Origin: Sphagnum magellanicum
Lineage: Eukaryota; Streptophyta; Sphagnopsida; Sphagnales; Sphagnaceae
Assembly (NCBI GenBank): GCA_021904315.1
Contig: CM038923.1
Location: 12,034,038 to 12,098,037, forward strand
Length of the DNA stretch: 64,000 bases
Reading direction: 5' to 3'
Made by a program: the position numbers and the translations under genes. The notes beneath the pieces are model-generated. The model worked only from the letters and a program-made list of their open reading frames with translations, did no database searches and was not told where the DNA came from. The stretch's first letter is position 1. The number at the start of each line of letters is the position of its first letter. Positions 23,091-35,800 of the stretch are shown piece by piece.

Positions 23091-24701
23091 ATGGTGAAGA
23101 CATTGAGAGCTAGCAGGAACAAGGAGGTGGTGAGAGGAGTTGGCCGTTATGGGAGGTCGAAGATGTACCACAAGCGTGGCTTGTGGGCGATCAAGGACAA
23201 GAATGGAGGCTCCTTCCCCTCTCACGAGAAGGTGGCCGCTGTTGAAGTAGCAGCTGTGCGAGCTCCTAAATTCTATCCTGCCGATGATGTAAAAAAACCT
23301 TTGCACAAGAATAAGGTTATCAATGCGCCAAAGCTCAGGCAAGTTCTTCCAGTTTTCTGTCTCTCTTTGTTAGAATCTGGTTCTCTAGAAGGCTGTTCAA
23401 GCTTATGGAGGAGATTGTTACGTCTTTCATCAGCACTGCTGTGCTCAGAAAGCGTTGTTGTCGGTGTCTTCAATAGTTTTTGAAAGAGAGATTTCACATG
23501 TCTGGCAGTTTGCGAGGTGCTCTGTTTTCTTTTTTCTTGCTGGCTCTGGTGCCTTCCGGTGCAACCTTTTCAGGCACTCTTAGTCTGCAAGATTTATGCT
23601 TCATCATGTTCTCGGAGACCGACTCCACCTGGTCTGTTTCTGATAGAATGGATTCAGGTCCTCCAAATTGTGATGCAGCTTTTCATGAGAAAGATTGCGA
23701 CTGATCAAATCAGGGATGTAGTAGTTCTGATAAGATCCAGCCACTTCAATTCTGGTCAAAACCTAGAGTAGCAGGGATGATTCTTTTGTTGAAGATGTTA
23801 GTTGCCCCTTGAACAACTCTCTTGACCATAAAGCTTTTGTTTTGAGGTGGTCGAATTGCTAGTCGTTTGAAATTGTTGGGGTGTTTTCTATTTGAGATTC
23901 AGGTCCAGCATCTCTCCAGGGACCATCCTGATTTTGCTGGCTGGTCATTTCAAGGGCAAGCGTGTAGTGTTCTTGAAGCAGTTGGAGTCAGGGCTCCTTT
24001 TGGTCACAGGTGGGTTAGACAATATTTCTTCTCCTCCAAATGCTAACCAGTAAATTGGTGGCATATATATTCAAGAGTGTTCTCCATAGCCTACCTTATT
24101 CTCACTTGCTGTAATGTCTGAAGTCAATAGAGAAACTTTGTGTTTCTAATAGCAAAGAGAATGCTTGTCAATACTCATTTTGTGTGGCTTTTGATCATTT
24201 TGATATTTGGCAGGGCCATTCAAAGTCAATGGTGTTCCCTTGAAGCGGGTCAATCAGGCATATGTGATTGCTACCTCCACCAAGGTTGACATTGCTGTGC
24301 TGGATGTTGCAAAGTATTCTGATGAGTACTTCAAGAGGGAAGTGACCAAGAAGAAGAAAGGAGAGTCGCAGTTCTTTGAAGCTGAGAAAGAGGTGAGAGC
24401 CTCTCCTATTCATCTCCTACTGAAGTACTGCTTTCACACTTGCTTGCATCTAGGTTTTCTTTCTGTTCACAACACCTTTTGTCCATTACTAGTTGTAGTG
24501 GTCCAGTTGCTATGAATCTTACTGCAACTTTTCCATTTGTTGCAGGAAGAGAAGAGCTTGCCACAGGAGAAAATAGATGATCAAAAGGCTATTGATGCCA
24601 AGCTTATTCCTCTCATTGAAGCAGTCCCAGAATTGAAGTCTTACTTATCAGCTAGATTTAGCTTGAAATCTGGTGTGAAGCCACATGAACTGGTCTTCTG
24701 A
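23091..24701 (+). CDS. RPL6: 60S ribosomal protein L6 (eL6)
   Basis: The four exons are 23091-23338, 23903-24009, 24214-24392 and 24546-24701, giving 229 codons, the usual length for plant eL6. Exon 1 starts with [20 protein letters not shown], the conserved N-terminus. Exon 2 holds the KOW-type beta segment [20 protein letters not shown]. Exon 3 has [20 protein letters not shown] and the KYSDEYF region. The last exon ends in KPHELVF. The protein binds 28S rRNA on the solvent face of the large subunit. Phases agree at every junction. Intron 1 (564 bp) has a GC donor, CTCAG|GCAAGT, with an ordinary AG acceptor; no GT donor would restore the frame. Introns 2 (204 bp) and 3 (153 bp) are GT-AG. 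The gene appears intact and is flanked upstream by transposon debris ending only about 250-400 bp before it. Confidence 0.97.
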
Positions 24702-27487
24702 ACACTAAAATGTTGAAGAACTGGATAAAGGTCAATCATTTTGGTTTACATCCCATTGAACCATCACAGCTCCTTCGGTCAATTCAGTTCTGAGCAAGTT
24801 ATGGGTGGCACTGGCTGTGGAACTACCATGCATGTTCTTAGAGTAAGAGGATAAAAAGGCTGAGAATGACTACTAAACAGTTTGGTCTTTTTGTAATGGA
24901 ATTGTCAGGTTCCGTGGCAAAAGTAGTTTATCTGGGCAGTAAACCAGAGGATTGCTTGTGAAAGAAAGGTTTCTGTTTCAAGTGTCTCTCCCTTTGAAAT
25001 CCGCAAAATAATTGTTTCAAAGGTTTTGCATTCCTAAGTGGGAACTTTTCTAAGCCTACTTTTTCCTCTATAAAGTTCCTATCTTGTGCCAATGAGTCTA
25101 ATCCCAAATTGGGCTATAGTAACACCACATTCTATTAGGGTTCTTTAACACAAAGCTTAAAGGATAAAACAACAAAATCTATTGACCCAATAACCTTCTG
25201 TAAGATTAATATTTTATCCTTGGGTCAGAACATGTTCTTTTCATGAACCATAGTTCTTTTCCTTAGTCTTTGTTTTCCACCATCCTTTGGCACTAGACAG
25301 TTATGTTATGTCCAATTCCAGTGAATTCCAAGATTCATGTCCATGTGGCCATTGCCTTTGGACCTCAAAATTCCACCATCAGCATATTCCAATAGGATCA
25401 AAGTGTCTGTTTCAGCATTTGCCTATGCACTTGAATCAAGACAAATTTGTGACAAAAATGAAACAAGCATAAATCTATGTTCCAAAGATTCCACTGGGTG
25501 GGTACTTATCAGTGTTGCATGGTTATCAAAAATGGAAACTGATAACCAACCATTGTCAACGTGGTTCTCAAATATGTATAACTTGAGTTCTCAAAAAATA
25601 TATGAAACAGTGAAATAACCTTCTACAAAACTACCAGATATCTCATGAAAACCACTGTTTCTTTGTGGCTTTTTGGAAAATCTGGAATGGGAGGTCATTT
25701 TTTAACAATCTGATCACCGCCCTGTTGGGGGCTTATCAGAAATAAGAACAGACCCCCAGTAGTTATCAGCCTTCAGGTTCATAATCACTGTTTTGAAAAA
25801 AGCAAAGAACCAATTCTGGAATATAACCACAAATCTCCAAAAGACCGTCTCTAAAATCACTGATTATTTGAGGTCTTTGAAATATCCAGAAATTGCAGTT
25901 CCTTTAATTCTGATTTTTTTCAAGAAAACAGAACTGGTGATTATCTGAACAAATGATGCATTGTCCATGGAATTCACTCTCACATGTGACATTCTGAATT
26001 AAACATTTTGACCTTGCTCTTGTTCTCATTCACACCACATTTTGCAGACTGTCATTCCAAAAATGCTAATTTAGGTCCTTTGATGCATGAGAGGAGCATG
26101 CACAAGAGATGACAAATTCACAAGTGACAAATCATCAAATTCATGCAGTTGCAACACTCTCACCACAAACCCATCCTGAGCTTTGTACCTTCAACTCCCA
26201 TCCTGAATACCTACAAGAGATGTTAGTGGAGAAGAAGCTGGGACAAGGATGGTGTGATGGCTGGATGATGCAGTTGTCAAACAACTCCCTTCACACAGAT
26301 CACTGACATGATCTGTTAGCAGCCCTGCTAAGGTGGTGCAATTGAAAGTGTCTGTGAGGGTCTCTGCACTGTGTGGCCCTAAAGTGAACCCGCTGCTTGA
26401 AGGACCTTGCTGTCACATATTCCCCAAATCTGTATTGTTCAGTTTTTCTGATTACTGTGTTCTAATTATAATGGTCACTAGGGGAATCGGTACACACATG
26501 ATCACATGCTCTCATTCGTGTATTTCATTCCTTTTGTAGAAGTGACGTTGCATGTTCAAGGCAAAGATTTCTACCTGGGTGTGGAAGGTATTGCCATCAG
26601 CTGCAACAGTCCAGCCCACTTTAACAGCTAAGGCCTTGAGAACACATCATTGTCAGCTGAGGAAGTCAAATTGTAGCCTCTTTGATTATACAACCCCACA
26701 AGGATTTTTGTGGTGATAGCTCACTGCTGCTGCTCTTGGAGCTTGACCTTTCCCTGCTTCATCAAATCCAGACAAACAACACAACACTCTACCAGCACCA
26801 ACCACACTACCAAAAAATCCAAAAGCTAATCAGCACAAAACTCAGATCTGGACTCAGCCTCCAAAGCTGAATAAACAAATGTTTCTACCCCCTCCAACAA
26901 CAAGAACCAAGTACTCATGCAACTGCACAGCAACAAGCTAGCAGAATGGAGATAGGGGGAGAAGGCAGCTGCTGTAGCTTGCTAGGAGTACAACAAACTC
27001 CTTTGTTTTAAATTTTTCCTTGAAAAGTCCAAGCCACAATTCCAGAGCTTGCCTTTTGTACATTCCTGTCTTGAGGAGGGAGGGAAACCTGCCCCCCATT
27101 CAAAAGCTTGACAGGGTTAATTAACACCATGTTTCACATTACCTACTATTATAAAAATCAAGAATCTTGACACTCATTGTGAAGCATTGTTAGATACCAT
27201 TTGCATTGATCCCTACATTAGTTGAAGTCATCCACAAACAAACCCTCACTATAAAACCAAAACCACAAAAGTGGTCCACTACATAACAGTGGAACAATGA
27301 CAAATCCATCTTGCAAAAGTAGAGTAGCATTCACCACAGAAGATATCTTGAACTGAGTCCACTAGAAAAACCCTCAATCGCAACCACAACACTTCGATGT
27401 GGTGTTGTTGTCATGGGTTGTTTGGCTTTGTTGCATCCTCTGAATAACCAGGGATTCAGAGGGTACATGAGTGATGTTACATAATTA
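24702..27487. other. RPL6 3' flank and intergenic DNA
   Basis: The first 200-300 bp should include the RPL6 3' UTR; no single polyadenylation signal stands out. The rest has moderate base composition and only small frames (25287-25618, 26109-26539, 26682-26870) without family motifs, repeats or splice-linked coding pattern. Confidence 0.5.
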
Positions 27488-27790
27488 TCACATATTGTGA
27501 GAAACAAATAACCTTGGCCAGCAGATTTTCTCTGAGGGCAGCCCATTGGACTGATTTGGTGTTGTTTCCAAAGCTACCAGAAATATGCTTTCACCAAACA
27601 AGTCTCCCCAGAGAACAGAGCCCATCAAAATTCTAAGTGTCTGCCGTCCCACTTCCAATTTCTCACAATTACCTGAGGCCCGCTGAATCACAAACATCAG
27701 CTGCTGGTAATTGATCATTAACATGAGGATTTGAAGTTTCATGACATCTCTGGCAATATCGCACAGAAGGCCTTTGATGCTTTCAGCCAT
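27488..27790 (-). CDS. Hypothetical 100-codon frame, doubtful
   Basis: An uninterrupted minus-strand frame begins MAESIKGLLCDIARDVMKLQ. It is Leu/Met-rich in its first 40 residues and looks amphipathic-helical (QILMLMINYQQLMFVIQ). It has no family I recognise, no obvious partner exons and no repeat structure. It lies 270 bp beyond the 3' end of the HTD2-like gene on the same strand, so it could be a small separate gene, a chance frame in a long 3' UTR, or part of a noncoding RNA. Confidence 0.2.
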   Translation of the reverse strand: MAESIKGLLCDIARDVMKLQILMLMINYQQLMFVIQRASGNCEKLEVGRQTLRILMGSVLWGDLFGESIFLVALETTPNQSNGLPSEKICWPRLFVSHNM

Positions 27791-28061
27791 GAGAGGTGGC
27801 AGCTTGCTTGGGTGAATTGAAGATAGATGTCATTTCTCTTGAGACAACTCCATGTCAACCAGATGAACTCAAGATGCTGAGAACTCACTCTGGGTGCTAA
27901 GCTTTTGGTGGCAACATTTTTTCCTTCTGTCTATGATGGCTGGACTACCCAAAGACAATTGCCAAATGCAATGATCTTGTATTGGACAATGAAGAACACT
28001 GAATCTTATGTGTTCTGGCTTCAGTTGCACTCAATGTGCATTTAGGAGTACACATGGAGGA

Positions 28062-29287
28062 TCAACTGGCAGGATCTGTGATAGGCAGAAGAGCAACAGC
28101 CTCTCCACAAAGAAATGCACTACTCTCTCCCTTCTTGTAACAACTTGTTGCAAAAGTAACCCTACAAGAACAAAACAGACAGACAAAAATTTCTTTAGTA
28201 ACAAAGCTGGTCAATGAACAGTCAATTGCACAATGCGTCCCAAACACTCACCCAGCACAACTTCTCCAAACACAAAGATTGGAAAACAGAAAGACACTCA
28301 TGATCATGTGGTCTGAGGACCATTTTGAGAGAGAAAGATTGTTGCTCTTTAGACTGAAAGTCTCATAGATGGCTTGACCATGAGAAGAGAAGCTTCACAT
28401 TACACCATGATCAAGAACAGAACAGTTGAGATGAGTAAGTGCTGGTCACCTGTAATGATGTCTGAGTTTTGTTATGCCAGTAACCTCCACTTCAGCACAC
28501 ACAGGTTCCCCGACTAACAAAGGCGCTCTAAACTGCAGTGATTGGGAGACATAAACAGCTCCTGACTGTTTCAGGTGTGCAACATTTAGAACTACAATTA
28601 GAACTCCAAAAAGTCAGTCACACAATTATGTGAGAGTTTGACTTCACCTTCAACTCTCAATTCTGAAACTCCAGGAATGATCAAGTTCTTACAAATTGGG
28701 AACCGATGATTGCTGGAAACAGTCCGGCATACAGCATGCCATGTACTACTCGCCCACGAAAGCCTGCAGATTGTGCGGTGGACTCACAGCTGTGAATAGG
28801 GTTGGTGTCCCCACACAGCTTCACATACGCAGACACATCTGTTGCAGTGAAACAGCGGTCCATTCCAAACTTGTCTCCTTGAGCTAGTCCTGTTGTTGCA
28901 GCTACTACCTCCTTTCGCTTCTCTTCAGACCTCACCACATCTCGTGACACTGAAGACAAAAATCTGCTTCCTGCGTTGCACAGAATGTTTTCCGTTACAA
29001 TTAACAATTCCAGCTCGCTATTCGAGTTCTTCACTCCCAAACAATTCCATCCCTCTCTCCAACTGCAAAACTCTCTTAAAGATGTGCTCATCATGTCAGC
29101 CGGCCCCCCGTGCACATCATCATCAGGCACAAACAGCAAGAGACCAAGAAAGAAATTAGGGTTCAACAATAATACCTTGGACACGGACAAAGCCGGTGTG
29201 GCGGCGGACTAGTAGTGTTCTCGGGCAGACAGATCCAACACTGAGCGATGCCGCAACGATTTTCCAAACCTTGTGCCGAGCAGCCAT
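28062..29287 (-). CDS. HTD2-like mitochondrial 3-hydroxyacyl-thioester dehydratase (MaoC/hot-dog fold)
   Basis: Four minus-strand exons join in phase: 29176-29287, 28693-28970, 28450-28565 and 28062-28161, giving 201 codons. The introns are 205, 127 and 288 bp, all GT-AG. The start is an ATG in good context (GAAGCCATGGC). The first 37 residues are Arg-rich, without acidic residues, followed after the splice by SRFLSSVSR, a typical mitochondrial transit peptide. The catalytic hydratase motif is YVKLCGDTNPIHS (residues about 95-107), with the Asp and His of the D-x(4)-H hydratase signature, then AGFRGRVVHGML. Exon 3 begins SGAVYVSQSLQFRAPLLVGE; exon 4 carries VTFATSCYKKGE and CGEAVALLP. The family dehydrates (R)-3-hydroxyacyl-ACP in mitochondrial type II fatty acid synthesis, the route to octanoyl-ACP for lipoate. 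Ser replaces the Pro seen before GAVYVSQ in several relatives. Confidence 0.93.
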
Positions 29288-32200
29288 GGCTTCCTTCCTG
29301 TCCGCCAAAACCTAGAGACTTTTGTTCATAGCTAATATGGTATGTGGCATTGTGGGGGTTAAAAGGATCAACTGCTCCTGCTGCTGCTGTTGCAAGGCAG
29401 GTTCAAACAAGAATGTAAAGGTCATAGTGGGAAGCGGCCAACCACCTCAGGTGTTCGATTAGAGGGCTCACGGGCATGAAATGAGCCAAACCCTAGAGTC
29501 TGGAAGTTTGACTGTCATGGAGTCACCAAGGTTCAGAGAGTCCTCCTGCTGGAAACCAAACTAATTTCATCTGCCTGCAAGCTTACTAACTTTTGCTCCA
29601 CCATGTGCAGCTAGCCCGCTCCTCCACTCCAGCATACAAAGAATTCTGAAGAAATGAGTTCACCGTTTGATGATGAAACCCTGGCAAGAACCGTTTAACA
29701 AAGCAACCAGCAAAGGAGGAAAGCAAGAACAAAGAGAGAGAGAACCCAAGTTCACAGTTTCCATTGGGGGATTGGCCTGATAATGTATGGATACATCAAC
29801 CCAGATCAGTCGCCAAGACAGTATGAGATCTCACAGATTGGATACTGCCCATCACTTTGTTGGCTCTGTCATTCAGGGTAAAGACTTGAGGCATTGTGAT
29901 GCGCCCAGAAACGAGCCACCAAAGTTTGGTATCCTTACATTTCTGGTATCACGTGGAGTCCAGTGTAGAAAGCAACATTTCCTGCATAACTAACTGATCA
30001 AGGAATCGCTTGAGCTTCATCATGCTGAAGCCACCATGTGTTTCCAATTTTAGTATGTTGAAGAATCGTTGGATGAAGATTTACCGAAAACCACTGTGAA
30101 TCCTCTTTGGGTGCTCCTAGGAAATGAATGTTTCTCATTCGCCAACTACAATAATTGGACCATTAATAGAGAGTTAAATAGTTCAATTTTGATTTTTACA
30201 TTAGGTTTTTATACATTAAAGGGTTTAACCAACATTAGGTTTTCACTTTTTTTTAAATAGTTCAATTTTGATTTTTACATTAGGTTACAAAAACCTCATT
30301 GGATTTTCAATAAATTTTTTGGGGCTAGTAAAAATCAATCAGAGCATCAAGATTCTTAAAATTTATTGATTCACCTAGTTATAAGTAAGGCAATTTCGCA
30401 TATATAATAAAGGTCAATTTTCACAACTCAATTATTAAAATTTTCATTAATTAGTTAGTTATTTCATAATTTCATTAATTGAAATCACATGTATTTCCAT
30501 TTCAAATATCATTAAAAATAGATGAGAATGTGTAAGTTGTAACAAAAAATTTAATTCAAAACCTAAAACTCCATAACTTCATCCTTTTCAAAAGCTCCTT
30601 CAAATTCTTTAAACTCCTCCACTAAATCTACACCAGTCTCAATTAACCATACTAAGCTTGAAGAGGATTTACAACATATCTTAAAATCATTGGGCTAATT
30701 TTTGTTAACAAAATCAAATAGTCCAATTTTTTTCATTATATATGACATCTTTTAAGACTAGTAAGGATTCCAATTAAGGAAAATATCCTTTGCATTTCAA
30801 TTTGGGATCCAAGTATCCCTAAGATTTGTCTAACACATAAACCAAATGTGGGAAACTTATTCTCATGTGTTTCCCACCGTTGAAATGGACATTTGATGTT
30901 TTTGACATCCACTTGATAAAGCCTAAAAATCAAAAGTTCTCTATTGATCAATTCTATTGCCAACTCACTTATGTTGGCTATCATCTTAAAGATATCCAAA
31001 TTGTTATCCCCTTCAACCCTTTTGTCGACAATATTTCTTTAGGTTTCAGTTAAAGGATGCAAATGATAATGACATTTAAGAAACATAGGAAACAAAGATT
31101 TATTGTCATATTTTTCAACAATGGCCTTACTTTAGTCACAACCAATAAGTGAGGACACAAGAGAAAGGCTTTTGGTCCAACATTAAAAAAAACATATTAT
31201 GATATTTTTATTCATATTTCTTTAAAAAAGAAAAAAAAATCAAAAACCCCAACAACTTCCTTTTGAATGTTGGAAACCAAACATATAACTCAAAAACAAC
31301 ATTTGCATCTTCTTCCATTAAGTTGTCAAAGGCTATAAAATCAATTTCATCCTTGAATTTTACATTCATGGATAGTCATGGATATAGTAGAATTTAACAT
31401 TTATCATTTAACCAATGACCCTGAATCGAACTCAAGATACAAATAGATGCAACAAAGGGCCAAGGGAATCAACAATAATATTATATATGTGCCATGTCAA
31501 TGGAAGTGGTATTCTTGTAATCATCTTTACAATATTCTACTTATGGTAACATAATATAATAATTTATTTAAATTAGAAAGCTTCTTATAAAAGGATTTTT
31601 TATTAGCAAATTTGCAATGGCCAAAATAAAATGTCAAATTGTGTTCGATAGGAATTTAGAAACAAAATGTAAACATAATTTTTTTACTTTATCTTCATTG
31701 GAGTTTTCAATTTCCTTGGAGGAACACCCATATTGACACATGCCTTGTTTCCATTCTTGCTTGCCATTTTTATTTTATTTTATTTTTTTATTTTTTTTGA
31801 TGTTTTGCACTTTTACAAATCTCCTTGGGTAGTTTTGATAGATACATATTTTAAACCTTTGCAAAAAATTTCATCTATTGTTGCATATTGATATGCTTTA
31901 GAAAATGCATGACCAAAACAAATTCATTGAAAATTTTATTCCAAACCCAACACATCACAACTTATAACTGATTTTAAAATTGCATTATAATGTTAAAGGT
32001 TAAATATGTGATCTTGACTTTAGCAACAATTTTTTCCTTCAATTCATAAGTGTCCGTTAATTTTGTCAAATTTTTAGCCAAAGTTTGTCCACTAATATAT
32101 GTTACTTCAAAAAGGTCAAAGGTAAATGTGCTTTGCCTACCAATCAGCCTTTAAAAAATCAATCATATAACATGTCCACCTTTTGACATTCATAATCAAA

Positions 32201-32493
32201 ACTTGTAGTTATAGGATGGCCTTTTGTTACTAAAGATGGCAAAACATACATGTTGAAGTTTGATTTCTCTTTACTTAGATGGTGGGCAAAAATGATTCAA
32301 CTTCCAAGAAAACATTATTCCCATCATGATGTGACCTTTCACCCAACTCCATATTTTTTAAAAATTGGCATTTAGAACAAATATAATAAAACTAGTTTTT
32401 TCTACATTTCAATGCATGAGAAAATATATATGGACAAGGATAGCTTAATGCTCAAGAAAAAAAAGGACCTTTTCATCATTAAAAATATTGTCA
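29288..32493. other. HTD2-like promoter side, then AT-rich intergenic DNA
   Basis: The first 700 bp (to about 30000) has mixed composition and should hold the promoter. From about 30150 A+T rises sharply. Small frames at 29787-29993 and 30736-31053 lack any family signature. A short direct duplication, TAAATAGTTCAATTTTGATT, occurs at 30174 and 30256. Confidence 0.5.
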
Positions 32494-32830
32494 CGAGTAG
32501 AAAAAGGCTAAAATGTAATCAAATGATTTGTGACTACATGCGACTAATTGTTGTTGACAACTAACACTGGTTACATTTGCGACTGAATATCACATCACAT
32601 TTTTTGGTCACATTTATGACTATGTTGCAACAATTTATAGGTTTTTCATTCTTCCAATATGATGATTTTTCACATTATTTTCATTTTAAAAGACCTTTAT
32701 ATGGCCCATTAGTTGCAAAAGTGACCAAAAAATATTATCTTATACTTCTTTATACATTAACTTATGTATGTTACTAATTTTGTATAGAGTAAGTCGTGTA
32801 TTTTATGTTATGGTGACTAACAATTATGTA
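32494..32830. mobile_element. Possible CACTA-type transposon end
   Basis: CACGAGTAGAAAAAGG at 32494 resembles CACTAGTAGAAAAAACC at 15464. It is followed by many short direct and inverted repeats of GTGACTACATGCGACTA type within 150 bp. Terminal CACTA plus dense subterminal repeats is the usual make-up of En/Spm elements. The opposite end and the 3-bp target duplication were not found, so this is only a candidate. Confidence 0.35.
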
Positions 32831-35800
32831 TAATAAGCCTTATGTATACATTATGTACTCCACATTCATAATGGCATATATATGTATTATTCTCTTGGAT
32901 TAATTAGGTATGGTTGAAAAAATATTATTATATATTAGCCTCATATTAGGGTATATGTAAAAGTGACAATACATCAAACATCCATGGGTGTATAAAAAAC
33001 AAGTACAATAATTATCGTAGAATTATTGTAATTAAATTAGTTACCAATTTTTTAACTAAATAATCAAATAATTTAAAACTTAAATTTTATAATTAAAATC
33101 CATATTTCAAGTTTTTACACTAATCATAATGTAATTCCAATAATTAATGTAATTATCATCATTACTCTCAAATTAATATATCTATTATTTATAATTAATT
33201 AATTTCAGTAAATAATTATTCTTCCAATATAAAAATTTTACCCTAATTTTTTTTACAATGTTAAAAATTTATTTAAATTTTATATAATATGTAATTTCAC
33301 TTAATAATAATATTTATAATTTATAATTTCAATTAAAATTTACAATTCTTAAGGTAATTTTACTATAATGTGAATTATTTATTTATTTATTGTAATTAAA
33401 ATAGTTCAATTATAGTAAATTATTGTATGTAAAACCTATAATATTTAGTTGAAAGTGAATAATTATTACTACTACATTAATTTTACAATATTTTCATTTT
33501 TTGCATAGTAATAAAATAATTATAATAATTATAATAAAAAACATTTAAATCAAATTATTTATTATATAAAAAATTTATTTAGAGTATTTATTTATTATTA
33601 TTATTATCATACATAGTTATATAATATTTAAGCTATTTATATGTTATAAATTATAATTAAATTGGGTTCTAATTTTTGTAATAATTATACTACAATTAGA
33701 GTAATGAATGTAATTTTCTTTAAAAAATGTATTTATAACTTAAAATTTACTTATTTATGCTTAACATTTATCAGAAATAAAAAATATTCACATTAATTAT
33801 TCATATTTTTACAATAATCAAAATTAATTACTACGATTATAATAATTTAATCAAAGTTCACGACTATATGTTTGGTAGATAGTTTTTGAATTTCATCATT
33901 ATGTCCATGTTCTTATTCAAATTGGCATTTTTAATTTCTAAATGATTTTGTTGCATTGATGATTTCACCATATGTTTATGGCATTTGAATAAAATACAAT
34001 ATGTAGAAAATAAAATGTGAAGAAAAAATGAGCCACCCTATGTTGTAACTACCCCACATGTCATCTTTATGGATTTTGATTTAGTTGCAATAATTTATTG
34101 ACAACCTCTTTTGAACATACCTATCACCCTTGATGTATAAAAAAATACACACAGCTTTGTCTCGCTTTGTTGTTCCTTTTTGTGATGCCATCTTTACTAC
34201 AAATTGGTGTGCAACTTGGGGTTTAAAACTAGATTCCAAGCATATTCAAGGAATTGTGGGCATGAAAATAGAAGCCAATATGGTACAATGACTCCCAATG
34301 GAAACACCCAACATTTCATTTTCAAACATGTGAAACATATTTTTGAATACATTTTGTTGTCTACATGTTTATGTTATTTACTTCCATTCATTTGTGTGTT
34401 TTGTTTCAAGATTTATGGTTTTCAAGAATCAATTTTCCATTATCCTCTTTTAGTCCTTAATCATGATGCACATGAATAAGTCTAGTTCATATGGTCATAG
34501 TTTTCCTTTCAATATCATTCTCAATGAATTTCTTACAAACACATGATCAAGATCAATTAATGCACCTTCGTAATTTTTGTCATAAGAGGTGTCAAACCAC
34601 TAACCTTTTTAGGAACCAAGGTGTGGTTTCAAGAATTTAGAATCCTTAATAAGTCTTAGTACAATACCTTATAACTTTCCAAAATATAAGGAATTTTGGA
34701 AGGGAACAAACTAAATACTTTTCAATTGAGAATATGACTCCTTGATTTTGTAGGAACATTTACTATTCGATAGTTCTTACAAATATGGATCCATGATTCA
34801 AGATGTTCAATTCTTTATTAAGACCTGTAATCTTGTGTTAGAAATTGGCTCCTTGGGTTATAACTCCACTTTTGTTTTATGAAACCCAATTTTTCATATT
34901 GAGCTTAATTAAGTTTTATATTTCATTTTTCAATCTTACATCAAGAGTGTGGATCCTAGAATAACAATATTATGTCCTATATTGAGGAAAATTCATTCCA
35001 TTTTTTGTCATTGTATTGGCAAGGAAAGTCAGAAACATCACTAAAATACAATAGAAAAATTGGCATCAAAGATGTTTCACCATTTGTCTCCAAGGTTCTA
35101 CAAGACTTGACCCACATTTTGCCAAAACAAAGCACAACAATTCATGGCAAAAAAAAAAAATGGTAGGGTAATGTTTAATGAATTCTAACCACATTCATCA
35201 ATAGGTGAAACATTCATTCCAATTGGCATAAACAAAATAAATCATGACAAGTTTTTCAATGTCACATGTGAGTATGCTTCAACAAATTAGCGATAATTTT
35301 TGAACACTTGTAAATGGAACACTGAACACACCCATTTCAACTATCGAATCATGTGATCATTTACCAAATCAAACCTAATTTATTGGCCCAAATGCTCCAA
35401 CAATGCATATATTGGTTATATTTCATCTAAAACTTGGTGTATGATGTGTATGTGGAGTTTCTATAATAAAATGTTCCACCCAAAAAAGTGAAGATGTCAA
35501 TATATATTATGTAGGTGATGGTCATTGTTCCTTTTCAAGAATTTTTGTTTGTAATAAAAAAAATTAATCATCCGTAAGAAGATTTAGCCAAATTTGGCTA
35601 GAAACCAAATATGAAGTACAAATCTTTAATCATTTTTTTAAAAACTACAAACTAAAAATCAAATATTAAAATGGTGATTTTTATTAAGTTTTTTCTTCAT
35701 TTATGGTCTTTGAAAACCTTCAACATTTATCTATGAAAGAAGGTAATTTATTTTATTTGTTTGTCACATTAAAATCTCCCAAATGACGGCGCGTCTTGTC

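Noticed and set aside
23339..23902. C/D snoRNA in RPL6 intron 1
   Set aside because: A GTGATGC/CTGA pair is present but the C box has a mismatch, the spacing is too short and no terminal stem forms.
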